Shown here: piece after piece, positions 42,286 through 50,811 of the stretch
How the letters are laid out: every line of letters starts with the position of its first letter
How positions within the stretch are numbered: the stretch's first letter is position 1
Assembly: GCA_030066985.1 (NCBI GenBank)
Contig: JASJAN010000001.1
Coordinates: forward strand, 1 to 64,000
DNA: 64,000 nt
DNA from: Desulfobacterales bacterium
GTDB lineage: Bacteria > Desulfobacterota > Desulfobacteria > Desulfobacterales > JAHEIW01
Direction: 5' to 3'
Notes under the pieces: generated by a model
The model's database searches: none
What the model saw: only the letters and a program-made list of their open reading frames with translations
What the model was told of the DNA's origin: nothing
Program-made: the position numbers and the translations under genes

Positions 42286-42619
42286 CGGTCTAAAAGTGTT
42301 TTAGCCATTTATCGTCGTTTGCATCCATCTGATCTGAATCCTTAAAATAGCGTCAACCCGTTGTCTACACCTTGAATGTGCGGCTTTGGCTGACACGGGT
42401 ATCTGCTTGCACAACCTAAAACAACATGCTATCGCTTGCGATCACAACAGCCACCTTCAGCCGCATGGGGTTAAGTGGTCGTGTGGCCGACCGTAGATTT
42501 CCTTAATATTTACAAATTCAGATATTTATAAATAGTGAAAGCTTTATTCAGGTTCAGGCGATTATAGAGAAAACAGAGTTGAGCGTCAAGCGCTGCAACC
42601 GTAATTTAGTCATATTCAA
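42286..42619. other. Divergent spacer rmuC / acylase
   Basis: 334 bases without a supportable gene. AT-rich at 42500-42545 (TTAATATTTACA..TATTTATAAATAG), a plausible promoter zone for the acylase gene, but no pair of boxes has good spacing. Confidence 0.4.
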
Positions 42620-45031
42620 ATGAAACTGTTGACCAAAATGATATGGATCACCCTACTGCTGGCGGTGCTTCTGATGGTCGGGGGGGTGATTTATCTGCAA
42701 CAACTGAAACCGCAATATTCAGGCGATCTGGTGCTTAAAGGCCTTCACGGGGTAGTGGACGTCTATTTTGACGACTGGGCCGTACCGCATATATATGCCA
42801 GAAATGAGGCCGATGCCTATTTTGCACTGGGTTATGTCCATGCGCAGGAGCGCCTTTTCCAAATGGAGATCATGCGGCGGATTGCCGCTGGGCGCATGGC
42901 GGAAATCCTCGGTCAAAAACTGGTGAAAACAGATCGATTCTTCCGTACTATCGGAATCGGCGAGAGTGCCAGGCGATCGGCAGAAAAGCTGAGCCGTGAT
43001 AGTGGCAGCCCTTACCAAAAAGCTGCGCAGGCCTATTTAGACGGCATTAACCAGTTTATAGAAAAAGGCAAAACGCCGATTGAATTTACGATCTTAAGAA
43101 TTCCCAAAGAAAAATTTACCCCTCAGGATATATTCCTGGTCGCTGGATTCATGGCCTTTGGCTTTTCCCAGGCCTTTCGTACCGACCCGCTGGTCGCCAA
43201 GGTGCACCAAGCGTATGGTTGGTCGTACCTGAAAGACTGGGAGCTGGGCTGGCCGGCCGGCGCCCGCAAAATTCCGGTTCATCGATCAAATTTCAACTCA
43301 TCGGCAGCCGCCATCAGCGCGGCCATTTCGCCGATTCTCGAGCGGTTGCCGGCTGCCGCATGGATCGGCAGCAATGGCTGGGTGATTTCGGGGCAAAAAA
43401 CCGCCTCGGGAAAGGTACTGCTGGCCAACGATACCCATATTGTGTTTACCCAACCATCCGTGTGGTATGAAGCCCATCTTGAATATCCGAGCAACAGCTT
43501 TTACGGCTTTTATGCCGCCGGGATCCCCTTTGGTCTGGTGGGACGCAGCCGCTCTATTGCATGGGGATTGACCATGTTCCACAATGATGATGTCGATTTT
43601 TATAAAGAGCGCGCCAATCCCGAAAATACCGATCAGGTCTGGGTCGATGATCACTGGGAGGATCTGACGATTCGGAGTGAAACGATTCAGGTGCGGTTTG
43701 CCGAAGATGTGACGTTTAAGGTGCGGGAATCACGCCATGGCCCACTGCTGAATGACGTAAATGACACGCTGGCGGCTATGACATCTGATCCCATTTCACT
43801 GTGGTGGACGTTAAACCAATTCCCGAGCACAGCGCTGCAGGCGGCCTATCATTTTTCCCACGCTAAGAATATCGATGAGATGCGCCGCGCTGCCGCTTTG
43901 GTTGATGCACCGGGGCTTAACATCATGTATGGCGATACATCCGGAAACATTGCCTGGTGGGCCGCCGCCCGTCTCGTGAAGCGACCCGCGCATGTGAATT
44001 CCAAACTGTTTCTCGACGGAGCCAGCGGCAAAGATGAACCGCTGGGGTATTATGATTTTAAGGACAATCCCCACTCGGAAAATCCGCCGAATGGTTATGT
44101 GTATTCAGCCAACAATCAACCGCAGACTTTTACGGACAAACTTTATCCCGGCTATTACGCACCGGATCATCGCGCCCGTCGCATCGAGGCCCTTTTGGAA
44201 GCACGCAACCGGTGGTCAGTTGAGGCGGTTAAAAATATGGGTACCGATAGCCAATCGCCGGCACTGCCCGAAATGACCGCAGAAATCTTAGGAACCATCG
44301 GTGGTCCGGCGCAGCTCACCCATACACCGCTGGCCGCAGAGGCCTATCGGATCCTTGAGCAATGGGATGGTGACCACACCATAAACGCTGTCGGCCCTAC
44401 CCTATTTTATAAGCTTCTGGCGCTGATTGCTGAAACCACGTTTATCGATGAATTAGGACCAGCGGATTATCAGATCTTTTTGACGACGCATCTGATGAAA
44501 CGGTCGTTGCCGGTAATTCTGCAAAACGATTCATCATTGTGGTGGGATAACATCCACACCAAAGACATAAAAGAAACCCGCCAGATGATTTTTGTGCAAT
44601 CCTTTGAACGGGCCCTGCGGGAGCTGGAAAAGCAGCTGGGGTCCGTCATTTCTGAATGGCAGTGGGGCAAAGTCCATACCCTTGAACATCAACACCTGCT
44701 GGGCAGAAAAAAACCGCTGGATAAAGTGTTTAATGTCGGGCCGTTTTCAGTGCCAGGCGGCAATGAAGTCATCGCCAATCTGGCCTTTCGGCTCAACACC
44801 AAAGGCCGCTACCCTGTGCTTTACGGCCCGGCCATGCGCTTTGTGGTTGATTTTTCAAATCCCGCAGGTGTGCTGAGCGTAAACCCCACAGGGCAGTCCG
44901 GTTTTTTTCTCAGCCGTCATTATGATGACCAGGCGACTTTATTTAACAGCGGAAAATGGCGCCCTGAGTTGATGAACGCTGCCAACATCCGTCAAAAGCC
45001 AATGGGCAAATTGATGTTAAGACCCCATTAG
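42620..45031 (+). CDS. Penicillin-acylase-family Ntn hydrolase (S45)
   Basis: 803 residues. An N-terminal hydrophobic signal/anchor (TKMIWITLLLAVLLMVGGVIYL) targets it to the envelope. The alpha-chain region has DVYFDDWAVPHIYARNEADAYFALGYVHAQERLFQMEIMRR. The self-cleavage point is at GSNGWVISG, with Ser251 the N-terminal nucleophile of the beta chain (family rule: SN.W), followed by LLANDTHI. The beta chain ends with a WGKVHTLEHQH motif and PGGNEV. Members hydrolyse N-acyl amides, including acyl-homoserine lactones and beta-lactams; the substrate here is unknown. Weak ribosome-binding site. Confidence 0.9.
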   Translation: MKLLTKMIWITLLLAVLLMVGGVIYLQQLKPQYSGDLVLKGLHGVVDVYFDDWAVPHIYARNEADAYFALGYVHAQERLFQMEIMRRIAAGRMAEILGQKLVKTDRFFRTIGIGESARRSAEKLSRDSGSPYQKAAQAYLDGINQFIEKGKTPIEFTILRIPKEKFTPQDIFLVAGFMAFGFSQAFRTDPLVAKVHQAYGWSYLKDWELGWPAGARKIPVHRSNFNSSAAAISAAISPILERLPAAAWIGSNGWVISGQKTASGKVLLANDTHIVFTQPSVWYEAHLEYPSNSFYGFYAAGIPFGLVGRSRSIAWGLTMFHNDDVDFYKERANPENTDQVWVDDHWEDLTIRSETIQVRFAEDVTFKVRESRHGPLLNDVNDTLAAMTSDPISLWWTLNQFPSTALQAAYHFSHAKNIDEMRRAAALVDAPGLNIMYGDTSGNIAWWAAARLVKRPAHVNSKLFLDGASGKDEPLGYYDFKDNPHSENPPNGYVYSANNQPQTFTDKLYPGYYAPDHRARRIEALLEARNRWSVEAVKNMGTDSQSPALPEMTAEILGTIGGPAQLTHTPLAAEAYRILEQWDGDHTINAVGPTLFYKLLALIAETTFIDELGPADYQIFLTTHLMKRSLPVILQNDSSLWWDNIHTKDIKETRQMIFVQSFERALRELEKQLGSVISEWQWGKVHTLEHQHLLGRKKPLDKVFNVGPFSVPGGNEVIANLAFRLNTKGRYPVLYGPAMRFVVDFSNPAGVLSVNPTGQSGFFLSRHYDDQATLFNSGKWRPELMNAANIRQKPMGKLMLRPH

Positions 45032-45054
45032 CTGGCAGGTGGCAGCGTCCAGAA

Positions 45055-45073
45055 GTTCCGCCAGAGGCGGTTC
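45055..45073. repeat. TCCGCC..GGCGG palindrome
   Basis: GTTCCGCCAGAGGCGGTTC, seven-base arms, just after the acylase stop and adjoining the GGTGTCA array that starts at 45071. Confidence 0.45.
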
Positions 45074-45400
45074 AGGTGTCAGGTTTCGGGTGTCAATTCT
45101 CTTGGGTTTCAGGTGTCAGGTGTCAGGTTTCAGTAAAATGCAAAAAGATTACGGTTAATAGATGATAATCGGAAAGGAGGGCTGCACCCATATCGGACTT
45201 GTCGTTTTTCGGCCTGTATTGTCTTCCAGGGGTACTGAGATGTCTATTTTCGGCTTAACCCGGAATAACTAATAAATCAAAACGAGGTAATGGTTGCTGA
45301 GGACGGAGGACTAACTAAAAACTTCTGGTTGAAGTCTGGAAACATTGAACTGACACCTGACACCTGAAACCTGAAACCTGCTTTTAGCTGACACCTGAAC
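45071..45400. repeat. Widely spaced inverted GGTGTCA arrays
   Basis: Left array 45071-45133 (TTCAGGTGTCAGGTTTCGGG..GGTTTCAG) and inverted right array 45350-45380 plus 45388-45400 (CTGACACCTGACACCTGAAACCTGAAACC..). About 215 unrelated bases lie between them, without a gene. The convergent acylase/pspF spacer (45032-45440) holds only this. Confidence 0.7.
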
Positions 45401-45440
45401 ACTTTATGATGAACATTGATAGTTGGGAAACAAATTTAAT

Positions 45441-46502
45441 TTAAACAGAAGCTGTCTCCGACTGTGTGGCCTGAAACTGGCGGTAAAGACCGCGAAATTG
45501 ATGATAGGTCAGGCCTAGGATCTGAGCGGCTTTTTTCTGATTGAATTTTGCTTTCTGCAGGGCCGCTTGCATCATGCTCACCTTCAGCTGCCAGACCGCA
45601 TCTTTGAGGGAACCCTGCAGCATTGCCGACAAATCCGTCCGGTCGGACCGGCCGTTTGCCGACGGCTCTTCAGCCGGGGATAGGTCGATCGGGCCGTAAG
45701 GAGAATGAAACGGATGAAAATCAATGTCGTCAATGGTGGCCGCATCGGAACGGTAGACCGCTCGTTCGACAACATTTTTCAGTTCCCGGATATTGCCCGG
45801 CCAGCTGTGATTTTCCAATGCTGCGACGGCGTCATCGCTAAATACAGGGATTTCGTCCCAACCGAGTTCCAAGGCCATCCGACCGGCGAAATGACTGGCA
45901 ATTAAAAGAATATCTTCTTTTCGCTCCCGGAGTGGCGGCAGGAACAACACTTCAAAAGAAAGCCGATCCAACAAATCCTGTTTGAAACGGTTTTTGCGGG
46001 CCAACTCCTTTAGATCTGCATTGGTGGCGGCAATAATGCGGACATCCACTTCAATGCTCTGTGAGCTGCCAACCCGCTCAAAAGCATTATATTCCACCAC
46101 CCTGAGGATTTTTTCCTGCACTTCCATTGGGATACTACCGATCTCATCCAAAAACAGAGTTCCGCGATCAGCGGCCTCAAAGCGGCCAACCCGTCTTTGC
46201 AACGCGCCGGTGAATGCCCCCTTTTCATAACCGAACAGCTCGGACTCAATCAGCGACGGCGACAGGGCGGCACAGTTCAGCGCCACCATCGGGGCCTGCC
46301 ATCGATCGGACAGATAATGCAGCCTCAGGGCAGCCAATTCCTTGCCGGTTCCACGCTCTCCGATCAGCAGAACCGGTCGATTTACCGGTGCCACCCGGGA
46401 AAGCCGTTCCTGAAACGCTAAAAATGGCTCTGACTGTCCAAGAGCTTCGGTAACTGCGGTCGCCGGCCGAGAGTCTAAATTTTTCTGATGAGTGTTGACC
46501 AT
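45441..46502 (-). CDS. pspF: Sigma54-dependent activator of the psp operon
   Basis: 353 residues, AAA+ enhancer-binding protein without an N-terminal receiver domain, as in PspF. Walker A is GERGTGKE (the Arg variant is also in E. coli PspF). Sigma54-contacting GAFTGA lies in SELFGYEKGAFTGA, Walker B in GTLFLDEIGS, arginine finger region near RLSFEVLFLPPLRERKEDI. The C-terminal HTH is AAQILGLTYHQFRGLYRQF. PspA normally inhibits it until membrane stress. It is divergent from pspA with a shared 189-base regulatory region. Confidence 0.95.
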   Translation of the reverse strand: MVNTHQKNLDSRPATAVTEALGQSEPFLAFQERLSRVAPVNRPVLLIGERGTGKELAALRLHYLSDRWQAPMVALNCAALSPSLIESELFGYEKGAFTGALQRRVGRFEAADRGTLFLDEIGSIPMEVQEKILRVVEYNAFERVGSSQSIEVDVRIIAATNADLKELARKNRFKQDLLDRLSFEVLFLPPLRERKEDILLIASHFAGRMALELGWDEIPVFSDDAVAALENHSWPGNIRELKNVVERAVYRSDAATIDDIDFHPFHSPYGPIDLSPAEEPSANGRSDRTDLSAMLQGSLKDAVWQLKVSMMQAALQKAKFNQKKAAQILGLTYHQFRGLYRQFQATQSETASV

Positions 46503-46558
46503 GTGGATCCAGGTTAATTATACCAATTTTTATCTTTTTTGACTAAATATAGGTATTT

Positions 46559-46574
46559 TTGACATATTTGTCAA
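46559..46574. promoter_or_regulatory. Candidate PspF enhancer site TTGACA-N4-TGTCAA
   Basis: Perfect 6-bp inverted repeat about 85-100 bases upstream of the predicted pspA start of transcription. The distance suits a sigma54 enhancer. It also overlaps the probable pspF promoter zone. Confidence 0.5.
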
Positions 46575-46592
46575 TAAAAGAGTTTCAGAAAT

Positions 46593-46624
46593 ATTATACA
46601 TAATTTCAATACTATATGTATAAT
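46593..46624. promoter_or_regulatory. ATTATACATA inverted repeat upstream of pspA
   Basis: Perfect 10-bp arms ATTATACATA (46593-46602) and TATGTATAAT (46615-46624), between the putative enhancer and the -24 element. AT-rich; possible bending-protein or second activator site. Confidence 0.4.
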
Positions 46625-46632
46625 TTTGCCGC

Positions 46633-46648
46633 TGGCATGATATATGCT
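46633..46648 (+). promoter_or_regulatory. Sigma54 promoter of pspABC
   Basis: TGGCATGATATATGCT: -24 GG and -12 GC separated by exactly 10 bases, close to the consensus TGGCACG-N4-TTGCT. Predicted transcription start near 46659, 33 bases before the pspA ATG. Confidence 0.88.
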
Positions 46649-46691
46649 CCTTAGTTGGCCAGATTGTTAAATCGCAAACAGGAGGGTCACC

Positions 46692-47381
46692 ATGGGTATT
46701 TTTACACGCTTTCGAGATATCATCAGCTCCAATATCAATGCGATCCTGGATAAAGCCGAAGATCCGGAAAAATTGATCAAGCTGATGATCAGAGAAATGG
46801 AAGACACGCTGGTTGAAATCAAAGCGGCCTGCGCCGGCGCGATGGCCAGCAGCAAAAAGGTCCAACGACAGCTTGTGAGTGTGCAGGATCGGATCCAATA
46901 TTGGGAAGAAAAGGCCCAGCTGGCAGTTAGCAAAGGCAGAGATAATCTGGCGCGTGAAGCTTTGGTGGAAAAGCGTCGTTATGCCCGCCGTATCGATGGA
47001 CTGGAAAGCGAGCTTACTGAGCACAATCTTTTAGTGGAACAATATCAGGTGGACATTCGCCAGCTGGAGGAGAAGTTAAAATCAGCCCGCGATAAGCAAC
47101 GCCTGCTTGTCCAGCGCCATATTCACGCCAGTCAAAAGATTCAGGCTCAGGAAGAAATCAGACGGGTGGACAGTGCCGCGGCCATGATGAAATTTGACGA
47201 GCTTGAAAATCGCATCGAACGGATGGAATCCGAAGCCGATCTGGTCAATTTCGGAAAACAGTCAACCTTGGATGCTGAATTTGAAGCCCTGGGTGTAGAT
47301 GAAGAAATCGAAAAAGAGCTGCAGGCGTTAAAAACACCGCCTTCGATTGCAAAATTGGATGAAGAAAAAGCGTCCAAGTGA
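46692..47381 (+). CDS. pspA: Phage shock protein A
   Basis: 229-residue PspA/IM30 (ESCRT-III-like) coiled-coil protein. It binds stressed inner membrane and holds PspF inactive in resting cells. It begins MGIFTRFRDIISSNINAILDKAEDPEKLIKLM, the amphipathic-helix start of the family, with continuous heptad character to about 200. A GGAGGG site precedes the ATG. First gene downstream of the sigma54 promoter. Confidence 0.96.
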   Translation: MGIFTRFRDIISSNINAILDKAEDPEKLIKLMIREMEDTLVEIKAACAGAMASSKKVQRQLVSVQDRIQYWEEKAQLAVSKGRDNLAREALVEKRRYARRIDGLESELTEHNLLVEQYQVDIRQLEEKLKSARDKQRLLVQRHIHASQKIQAQEEIRRVDSAAAMMKFDELENRIERMESEADLVNFGKQSTLDAEFEALGVDEEIEKELQALKTPPSIAKLDEEKASK

Positions 47382-47530
47382 TGTATGGCGGGCTAGTCGG
47401 TATAGCGAAATTTTTATTGATCGATTTGCACTGAACCATTTATAACAGTCGACAGGATTTGTTGAGCGCATTCAGAGTTTATCGAATAACTGAATAAAAC
47501 CACCATCACCTAAACAAGGTAAAGGCAAAG

Positions 47531-47782
47531 ATGAAAGAAGTACTGATCGTAGCCATTGTATTCGGAAGTATCCTGCTGGCGTTAGCCATCATTCCGGGCA
47601 CGATTCTTCTGGCGATAAAATTCTTTCGCGGGGGTCTGTCTGCCGAAGATCAGGCCGAAGAGGCCAAGATGATCCAAGAGATTTATAAGGGATTGGCCCG
47701 CATGGAAAATCGTGTTGAAGCGTTGGAAGCCATATTGCTGGATCAAGAAGGGTCAAAGCGGGCCGCAGAGAAAGGGAGCTAA
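47531..47782 (+). CDS. pspB: Phage shock protein B
   Basis: 83 residues with one N-terminal transmembrane helix (VLIVAIVFGSILLALAIIPGTILLAIKFF) and a cytoplasmic coiled coil (LARMENRVEALEAIL). Size and topology match PspB, which with PspC relays membrane stress to PspA-PspF. It is 149 bases after pspA and three bases before pspC. Confidence 0.88.
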   Translation: MKEVLIVAIVFGSILLALAIIPGTILLAIKFFRGGLSAEDQAEEAKMIQEIYKGLARMENRVEALEAILLDQEGSKRAAEKGS

Positions 47783-47785
47783 ATT

Positions 47786-48169
47786 ATGACATATCACATC
47801 CGAAAAGACCGCTATGGTATATATCGTTCGCGCGGCGGAATGATTCTAGGCGTGTGTAAAGGGCTGGCGGACCATTTTAAGTTTTCCGTTTTCTGGACCC
47901 GCATGATCGCTCTGATTTTATTGTTTGTCGCCGGTTTCCTGCCGGCCATCGGATTGTATCTGCTGGCGGCCTTGTTGATGAAACCCGAGCCGGTAGTGCC
48001 GATTAAAGATTCAGGCGAAAAGGAGTTTTATGACAGCTATGCCCACTCCCGGCACGGTGCGGTTCAGCGGCTGAAAAGGCGATACGAAAATCTACAGCGC
48101 CGCATTCAGCGCATGGAGCACATTGTGACCTCTACCGAATACGACTGGGAAAATCGCTTCAATGGTTAG
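47786..48169 (+). CDS. pspC: Phage shock protein C
   Basis: 127 residues. It has the PspC domain YRSRGGMILGVCKGLADHF..WTRMIALILLF (about 14-55), a transmembrane hairpin, then a C-terminal amphipathic/coiled segment (QRLKRRYENLQRRIQRMEHI). It acts with PspB as the membrane sensor. Last gene of the operon; its stop abuts repeat copy 2. Confidence 0.94.
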   Translation: MTYHIRKDRYGIYRSRGGMILGVCKGLADHFKFSVFWTRMIALILLFVAGFLPAIGLYLLAALLMKPEPVVPIKDSGEKEFYDSYAHSRHGAVQRLKRRYENLQRRIQRMEHIVTSTEYDWENRFNG

Positions 48170-48293
48170 CCCGTTACCCGCTTGTCAGCCTCTGGCGGGT
48201 CATCCCGTTTGCCCGTTAATCAAGTCGCCCAAGAGTTTCTTTTAAAACCGGCTCAATCCGCCGGAGGCGGACTTAACTGGCCAACCCAAAGCG
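48170..48293. repeat. Dispersed spacer repeat, copy 2
   Basis: Second copy of the element at 2041-2151, filling the whole gap between the convergent pspC and isochorismatase-like genes. It contains the 15-base palindrome TCCGCCGGAGGCGGA (48257-48271) and an additional CAGCCTCTGGCGGG segment absent from copy 1. Confidence 0.75.
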
Positions 48294-48881
48294 CTAGCTT
48301 TTATCCAAAAGCGCCGCTATCAAATCAGCGGATGTGGCAACTCTAAGCAATGGGTATAGCGGGTTGCGGCGATAATGATCCAATGTCTGCTGGTGAACCT
48401 GCTCGGGGAATGCAGCCGAGCAATCTTCGAGCAAAACCGCCTTGAAATCATGACAGATGGCGTCCAACACAGAGGTTAGCACACAAAAATGCGTCGCAAT
48501 GCCACCCACCGCGCACAGGCTCACACCCCTATCCCGCAACCAAATCGCCAAATCGGTATTAAAAAAAGCTGAAAATCGTGGTTTCGGCAGCCATAAATCA
48601 TCGCCGTTCATATCCAGCTCTTCAAAAACGTCGGCGCCCTCTGTACCCGCCAGCGAATGCGGCTGCATCCGGCCCCTGAAAATGAAATCATCTTTGTGAA
48701 AGGCATCGGTGGAAAATACAATCGGCCATTGCTGGTTGCGAAACACACCGATCAAGTTGTTGAGGGGACCAATGGTGGCTTGCGCATAAGGGGTTATCGG
48801 CAGGGCCCGCTCTTCGTCGAAATTATCCTTGACCATATCGATGATCAAAAGGGCGGGGAACTCTTGAGATGTTTCTTTCAT
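48294..48881 (-). CDS. Isochorismatase-family cysteine hydrolase
   Basis: 195 residues with the catalytic triad of the family: Asp15 (ALLIIDMVKDN), Lys100 (LWLPKPRFSAFFNT) and Cys133 (GGIATHFCVLTSVLDA). The cis-peptide region GGIAT is present. Relatives include nicotinamidase, N-carbamoylsarcosine amidase and ureidoacrylate hydrolase. The nicotinamidase metal-binding triad is not evident, so substrate is undetermined. Cytoplasmic, monocistronic, convergent with pspC. Confidence 0.88.
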   Translation of the reverse strand: MKETSQEFPALLIIDMVKDNFDEERALPITPYAQATIGPLNNLIGVFRNQQWPIVFSTDAFHKDDFIFRGRMQPHSLAGTEGADVFEELDMNGDDLWLPKPRFSAFFNTDLAIWLRDRGVSLCAVGGIATHFCVLTSVLDAICHDFKAVLLEDCSAAFPEQVHQQTLDHYRRNPLYPLLRVATSADLIAALLDKS

Positions 48882-48963
48882 AATATCCTTCCAGTATTAT
48901 GTTGAATTATGTCTCATACAATATATGATAACCGATATCAAACAGTGAACGGAGAGGAACACA

Positions 48964-49680
48964 ATGCAAATGGTAAAAAAAACGACAAGGACGGTGTTGC
49001 TCGGACTGGTACTCATCGGATGCGCCGCCGCTCCGCAACCTGCTGATCGCCCTCAAATCGATGAAGATCAGCCATACCTGGAATTCAAGCTGACCTACAA
49101 TTATGATGTTTATAAAAAACCTTCCATTTTTTTGCCGAAATCTCAACCCACCTTTGCTATCTGGTTAGAAGAAAAAGACAGCAAAAAGGTTCAAACCATC
49201 TATGTCACCGGCAAAGCAGCAGAAAACAAATGGATCCTCGCTGAAAATCGACCGGAATCCATTCCGGTCTGGTACGGCGTCCGTCAAAAAGAGCAAAATG
49301 AAAACAGCTTACAGATCGATGCCATGACCGCTGCGACCCCATCGGGCGATACGGCTGTCATTCAGTGGCAGGTGCCCGATCGCTTGCTTGCCAAACAGGT
49401 CAACTTATTTATCGAGGCCAACAGCTCCTATGATTACAATGACTATTATTCAGATCAAAAAGGTGCTAGCGGTTATAGCGGCGCAAACGGCCAGCCGTCG
49501 CTGATATGGAAGGCAGAATTGGATTTTACCGCAAGCGGTAGTCAGGATATCAACCCCGAGATTATCGGCCACGGCAACCTCTGGGGAAAGGATCATAAAA
49601 TCTATACGGACCTATCGCATGTCACCACCGCACGGGATACGTTTTTGTATGTAGGGATCAGATACGTTGAGGGGAATTAG
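48964..49680 (+). CDS. Predicted lipoprotein, unknown function
   Basis: 238 residues. Lipobox LVLIGC with Cys20 after a basic/hydrophobic N-terminus predicts lipid attachment. The body has a beta-rich pattern: YLEFKLTYNYDVYKKP, PTFAIWLEEKDSKKVQTIYVTGKAAENKW, and a C-terminal LWGKDHKIYTDLSHVTTARDTFLYVGIRY. The middle segment resembles DUF2271-type periplasmic proteins, a tentative match. AGAGGA lies five bases before the ATG. Confidence 0.75.
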   Translation: MQMVKKTTRTVLLGLVLIGCAAAPQPADRPQIDEDQPYLEFKLTYNYDVYKKPSIFLPKSQPTFAIWLEEKDSKKVQTIYVTGKAAENKWILAENRPESIPVWYGVRQKEQNENSLQIDAMTAATPSGDTAVIQWQVPDRLLAKQVNLFIEANSSYDYNDYYSDQKGASGYSGANGQPSLIWKAELDFTASGSQDINPEIIGHGNLWGKDHKIYTDLSHVTTARDTFLYVGIRYVEGN

Positions 49681-49845
49681 GCTGCTACGGCTTGCGGATG
49701 ACATACAGCAAACCAAAAACGATGTGTGGCGCCAAGAAATTGTTGAATCGAAAATGCAACCGCCCATAGCACGCAAACAAGGGCGAGAAAGACATCGCCG
49801 AAGCCAAACTTGGTGGGAAAGGATGGTATTTTAAATTTTTTGGGC

Positions 49846-49877
49846 AACCGGCCCCAGCCAACCGGCTGAGGCCGGTT
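49846..49877. repeat. Strong hairpin downstream of the Cys-motif gene
   Basis: AACCGGCCCCAGCC and GGCTGAGGCCGGTT form a 14-bp stem with one mismatch and an AACC loop, 6 bases after the stop of the minus-strand gene ending at 49883. No U-run on either strand. Confidence 0.5.
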
Positions 49878-49882
49878 ACAGA

Positions 49883-50110
49883 TCAGATTTGATCCAGCAC
49901 CGTTGAAGGAACGTCAAATGTCTCCATGACAGAATAGTTGTTGGCGCTGGAAATGGAATCAGACAGTACTGACTGAATTTGATCCAAAAGCTCGCAGTCT
50001 TCCATGCAGCCGGGGAAATTTTCACGGGTTGGGCATGCTTTGCAAGGGCTTTTGACAAGATGACCAATGTTGAAATCAAAATTGTGATTGTCTGCTGCTT
50101 TGTCTAACAT
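49883..50110 (-). CDS. Small four-cysteine protein
   Basis: 75 residues from the ATG that has AAGGTG six bases upstream; a longer in-frame extension to 50239 lacks support. The centre reads SPCKACPTRENFPGCMEDC, a C-x2-C-x8-C-x3-C pattern that could bind zinc or an iron-sulfur cluster, followed by a helical ELLDQIQSVLSDSIS segment. I do not recognise the family. The long upstream spacer may hold its control region. Confidence 0.6.
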   Translation of the reverse strand: MLDKAADNHNFDFNIGHLVKSPCKACPTRENFPGCMEDCELLDQIQSVLSDSISSANNYSVMETFDVPSTVLDQI

Positions 50111-50640
50111 TTTTAACACCTTATCATTTGAGGTTGTTGTTACTGGCCAATTTCGTGCATACCTGATAATCCTAATATCGGTCACTGGGCGTTGAAACAT
50201 TAGGATTATCTCTAACAAATGAACTACATACCTATACAACTATCATGCCAAGATGCCGCAATTTTTTTATATAAATATTTTCAGATAGTTATGAATTTTA
50301 CCGCTTTTTTGATCGGCAAAATGTGACAAATGTTGTCAGAAAAAGGGTCAAAAAATTGTCAGTTGGGCAATAAGTTTCCGATGATTTTGGGTGGGTGAGT
50401 CTAAAAGGTTTAATATTCAGGTAAGCAGGTCGCGGGCAAGAATCGGTTTAAGTGTTCAGGTGACCCGGCTTCGCTCCATTGAGCTTGGGGCTTCGCCGAA
50501 AGGCTTCGACCCCACAAGATATTGCGGCAAGCAGGTATCAGCAAACAGAGGACAGATAACACACTTCAGTTGCCATTATTTCTATCTGTCTTTTGTCGTC
50601 TGACATCTGACTTCTGTCATCTGACCTCTGATGCCTGAGG
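50111..50640. other. Long spacer with TGACA/TGTCA palindrome and CATCTGAC array
   Basis: 530 bases without a supported gene. TGACAAATGTTGTCA (50324-50338) is an inverted repeat similar in sequence to the putative PspF site at 46559. GTCTGACATCTGACTTCTGTCATCTGACCTCTGATG (50598-50633) is a degenerate 7-8-mer tandem array without a clear partner arm. Confidence 0.45.
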
Positions 50641-50811
50641 CTAACTGGGCTGATAATAACAGCGTTTGGGAGAGGATACTTTTCCCTGTTTTTTCAGTTC
50701 ACCGATGGCTTTCGAGACAGCTTTGCTGTCTTCACCGATCATTTTGGCCACGTCACCAGGACGAACGGGCTTGCCGGCCTTTTTCATGGCCGATAGCACT
50801 TTTTTTTCCAT
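50641..50811 (-). CDS. Small winged-helix-like DNA-binding protein
   Basis: 56 residues from the ATG with AAAGGGA upstream. EKKVLSAMKKAGKPVRPGDVAKMIGED, then SKAVSKAIGELKKQGKV and a short YYQ wing form a minimal winged helix. The recognition helix would be SKAVSKAIGELKKQ. Likely a small transcription factor. Its target is unknown. Confidence 0.75.
   Translation of the reverse strand: MEKKVLSAMKKAGKPVRPGDVAKMIGEDSKAVSKAIGELKKQGKVSSPKRCYYQPS

Noticed and set aside
49685-49795. 36-residue minus-strand frame ending FLAPHIVFGLLYVIRKP
   Set aside because: Looks somewhat membrane-like, and a second frame over the same bases is also open, but there is no ribosome-binding site; too little to call.
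49846-49877. Rho-independent terminator at the GGCCGGTT hairpin
   Set aside because: Strong stem but no U-run on either strand, so recorded only as an inverted repeat.
50391-50603. 70-residue plus-strand frame in the long spacer
   Set aside because: Runs through repeat-like DNA (CTTCGCTCC..GCTTCGCC) and lacks an initiation site.
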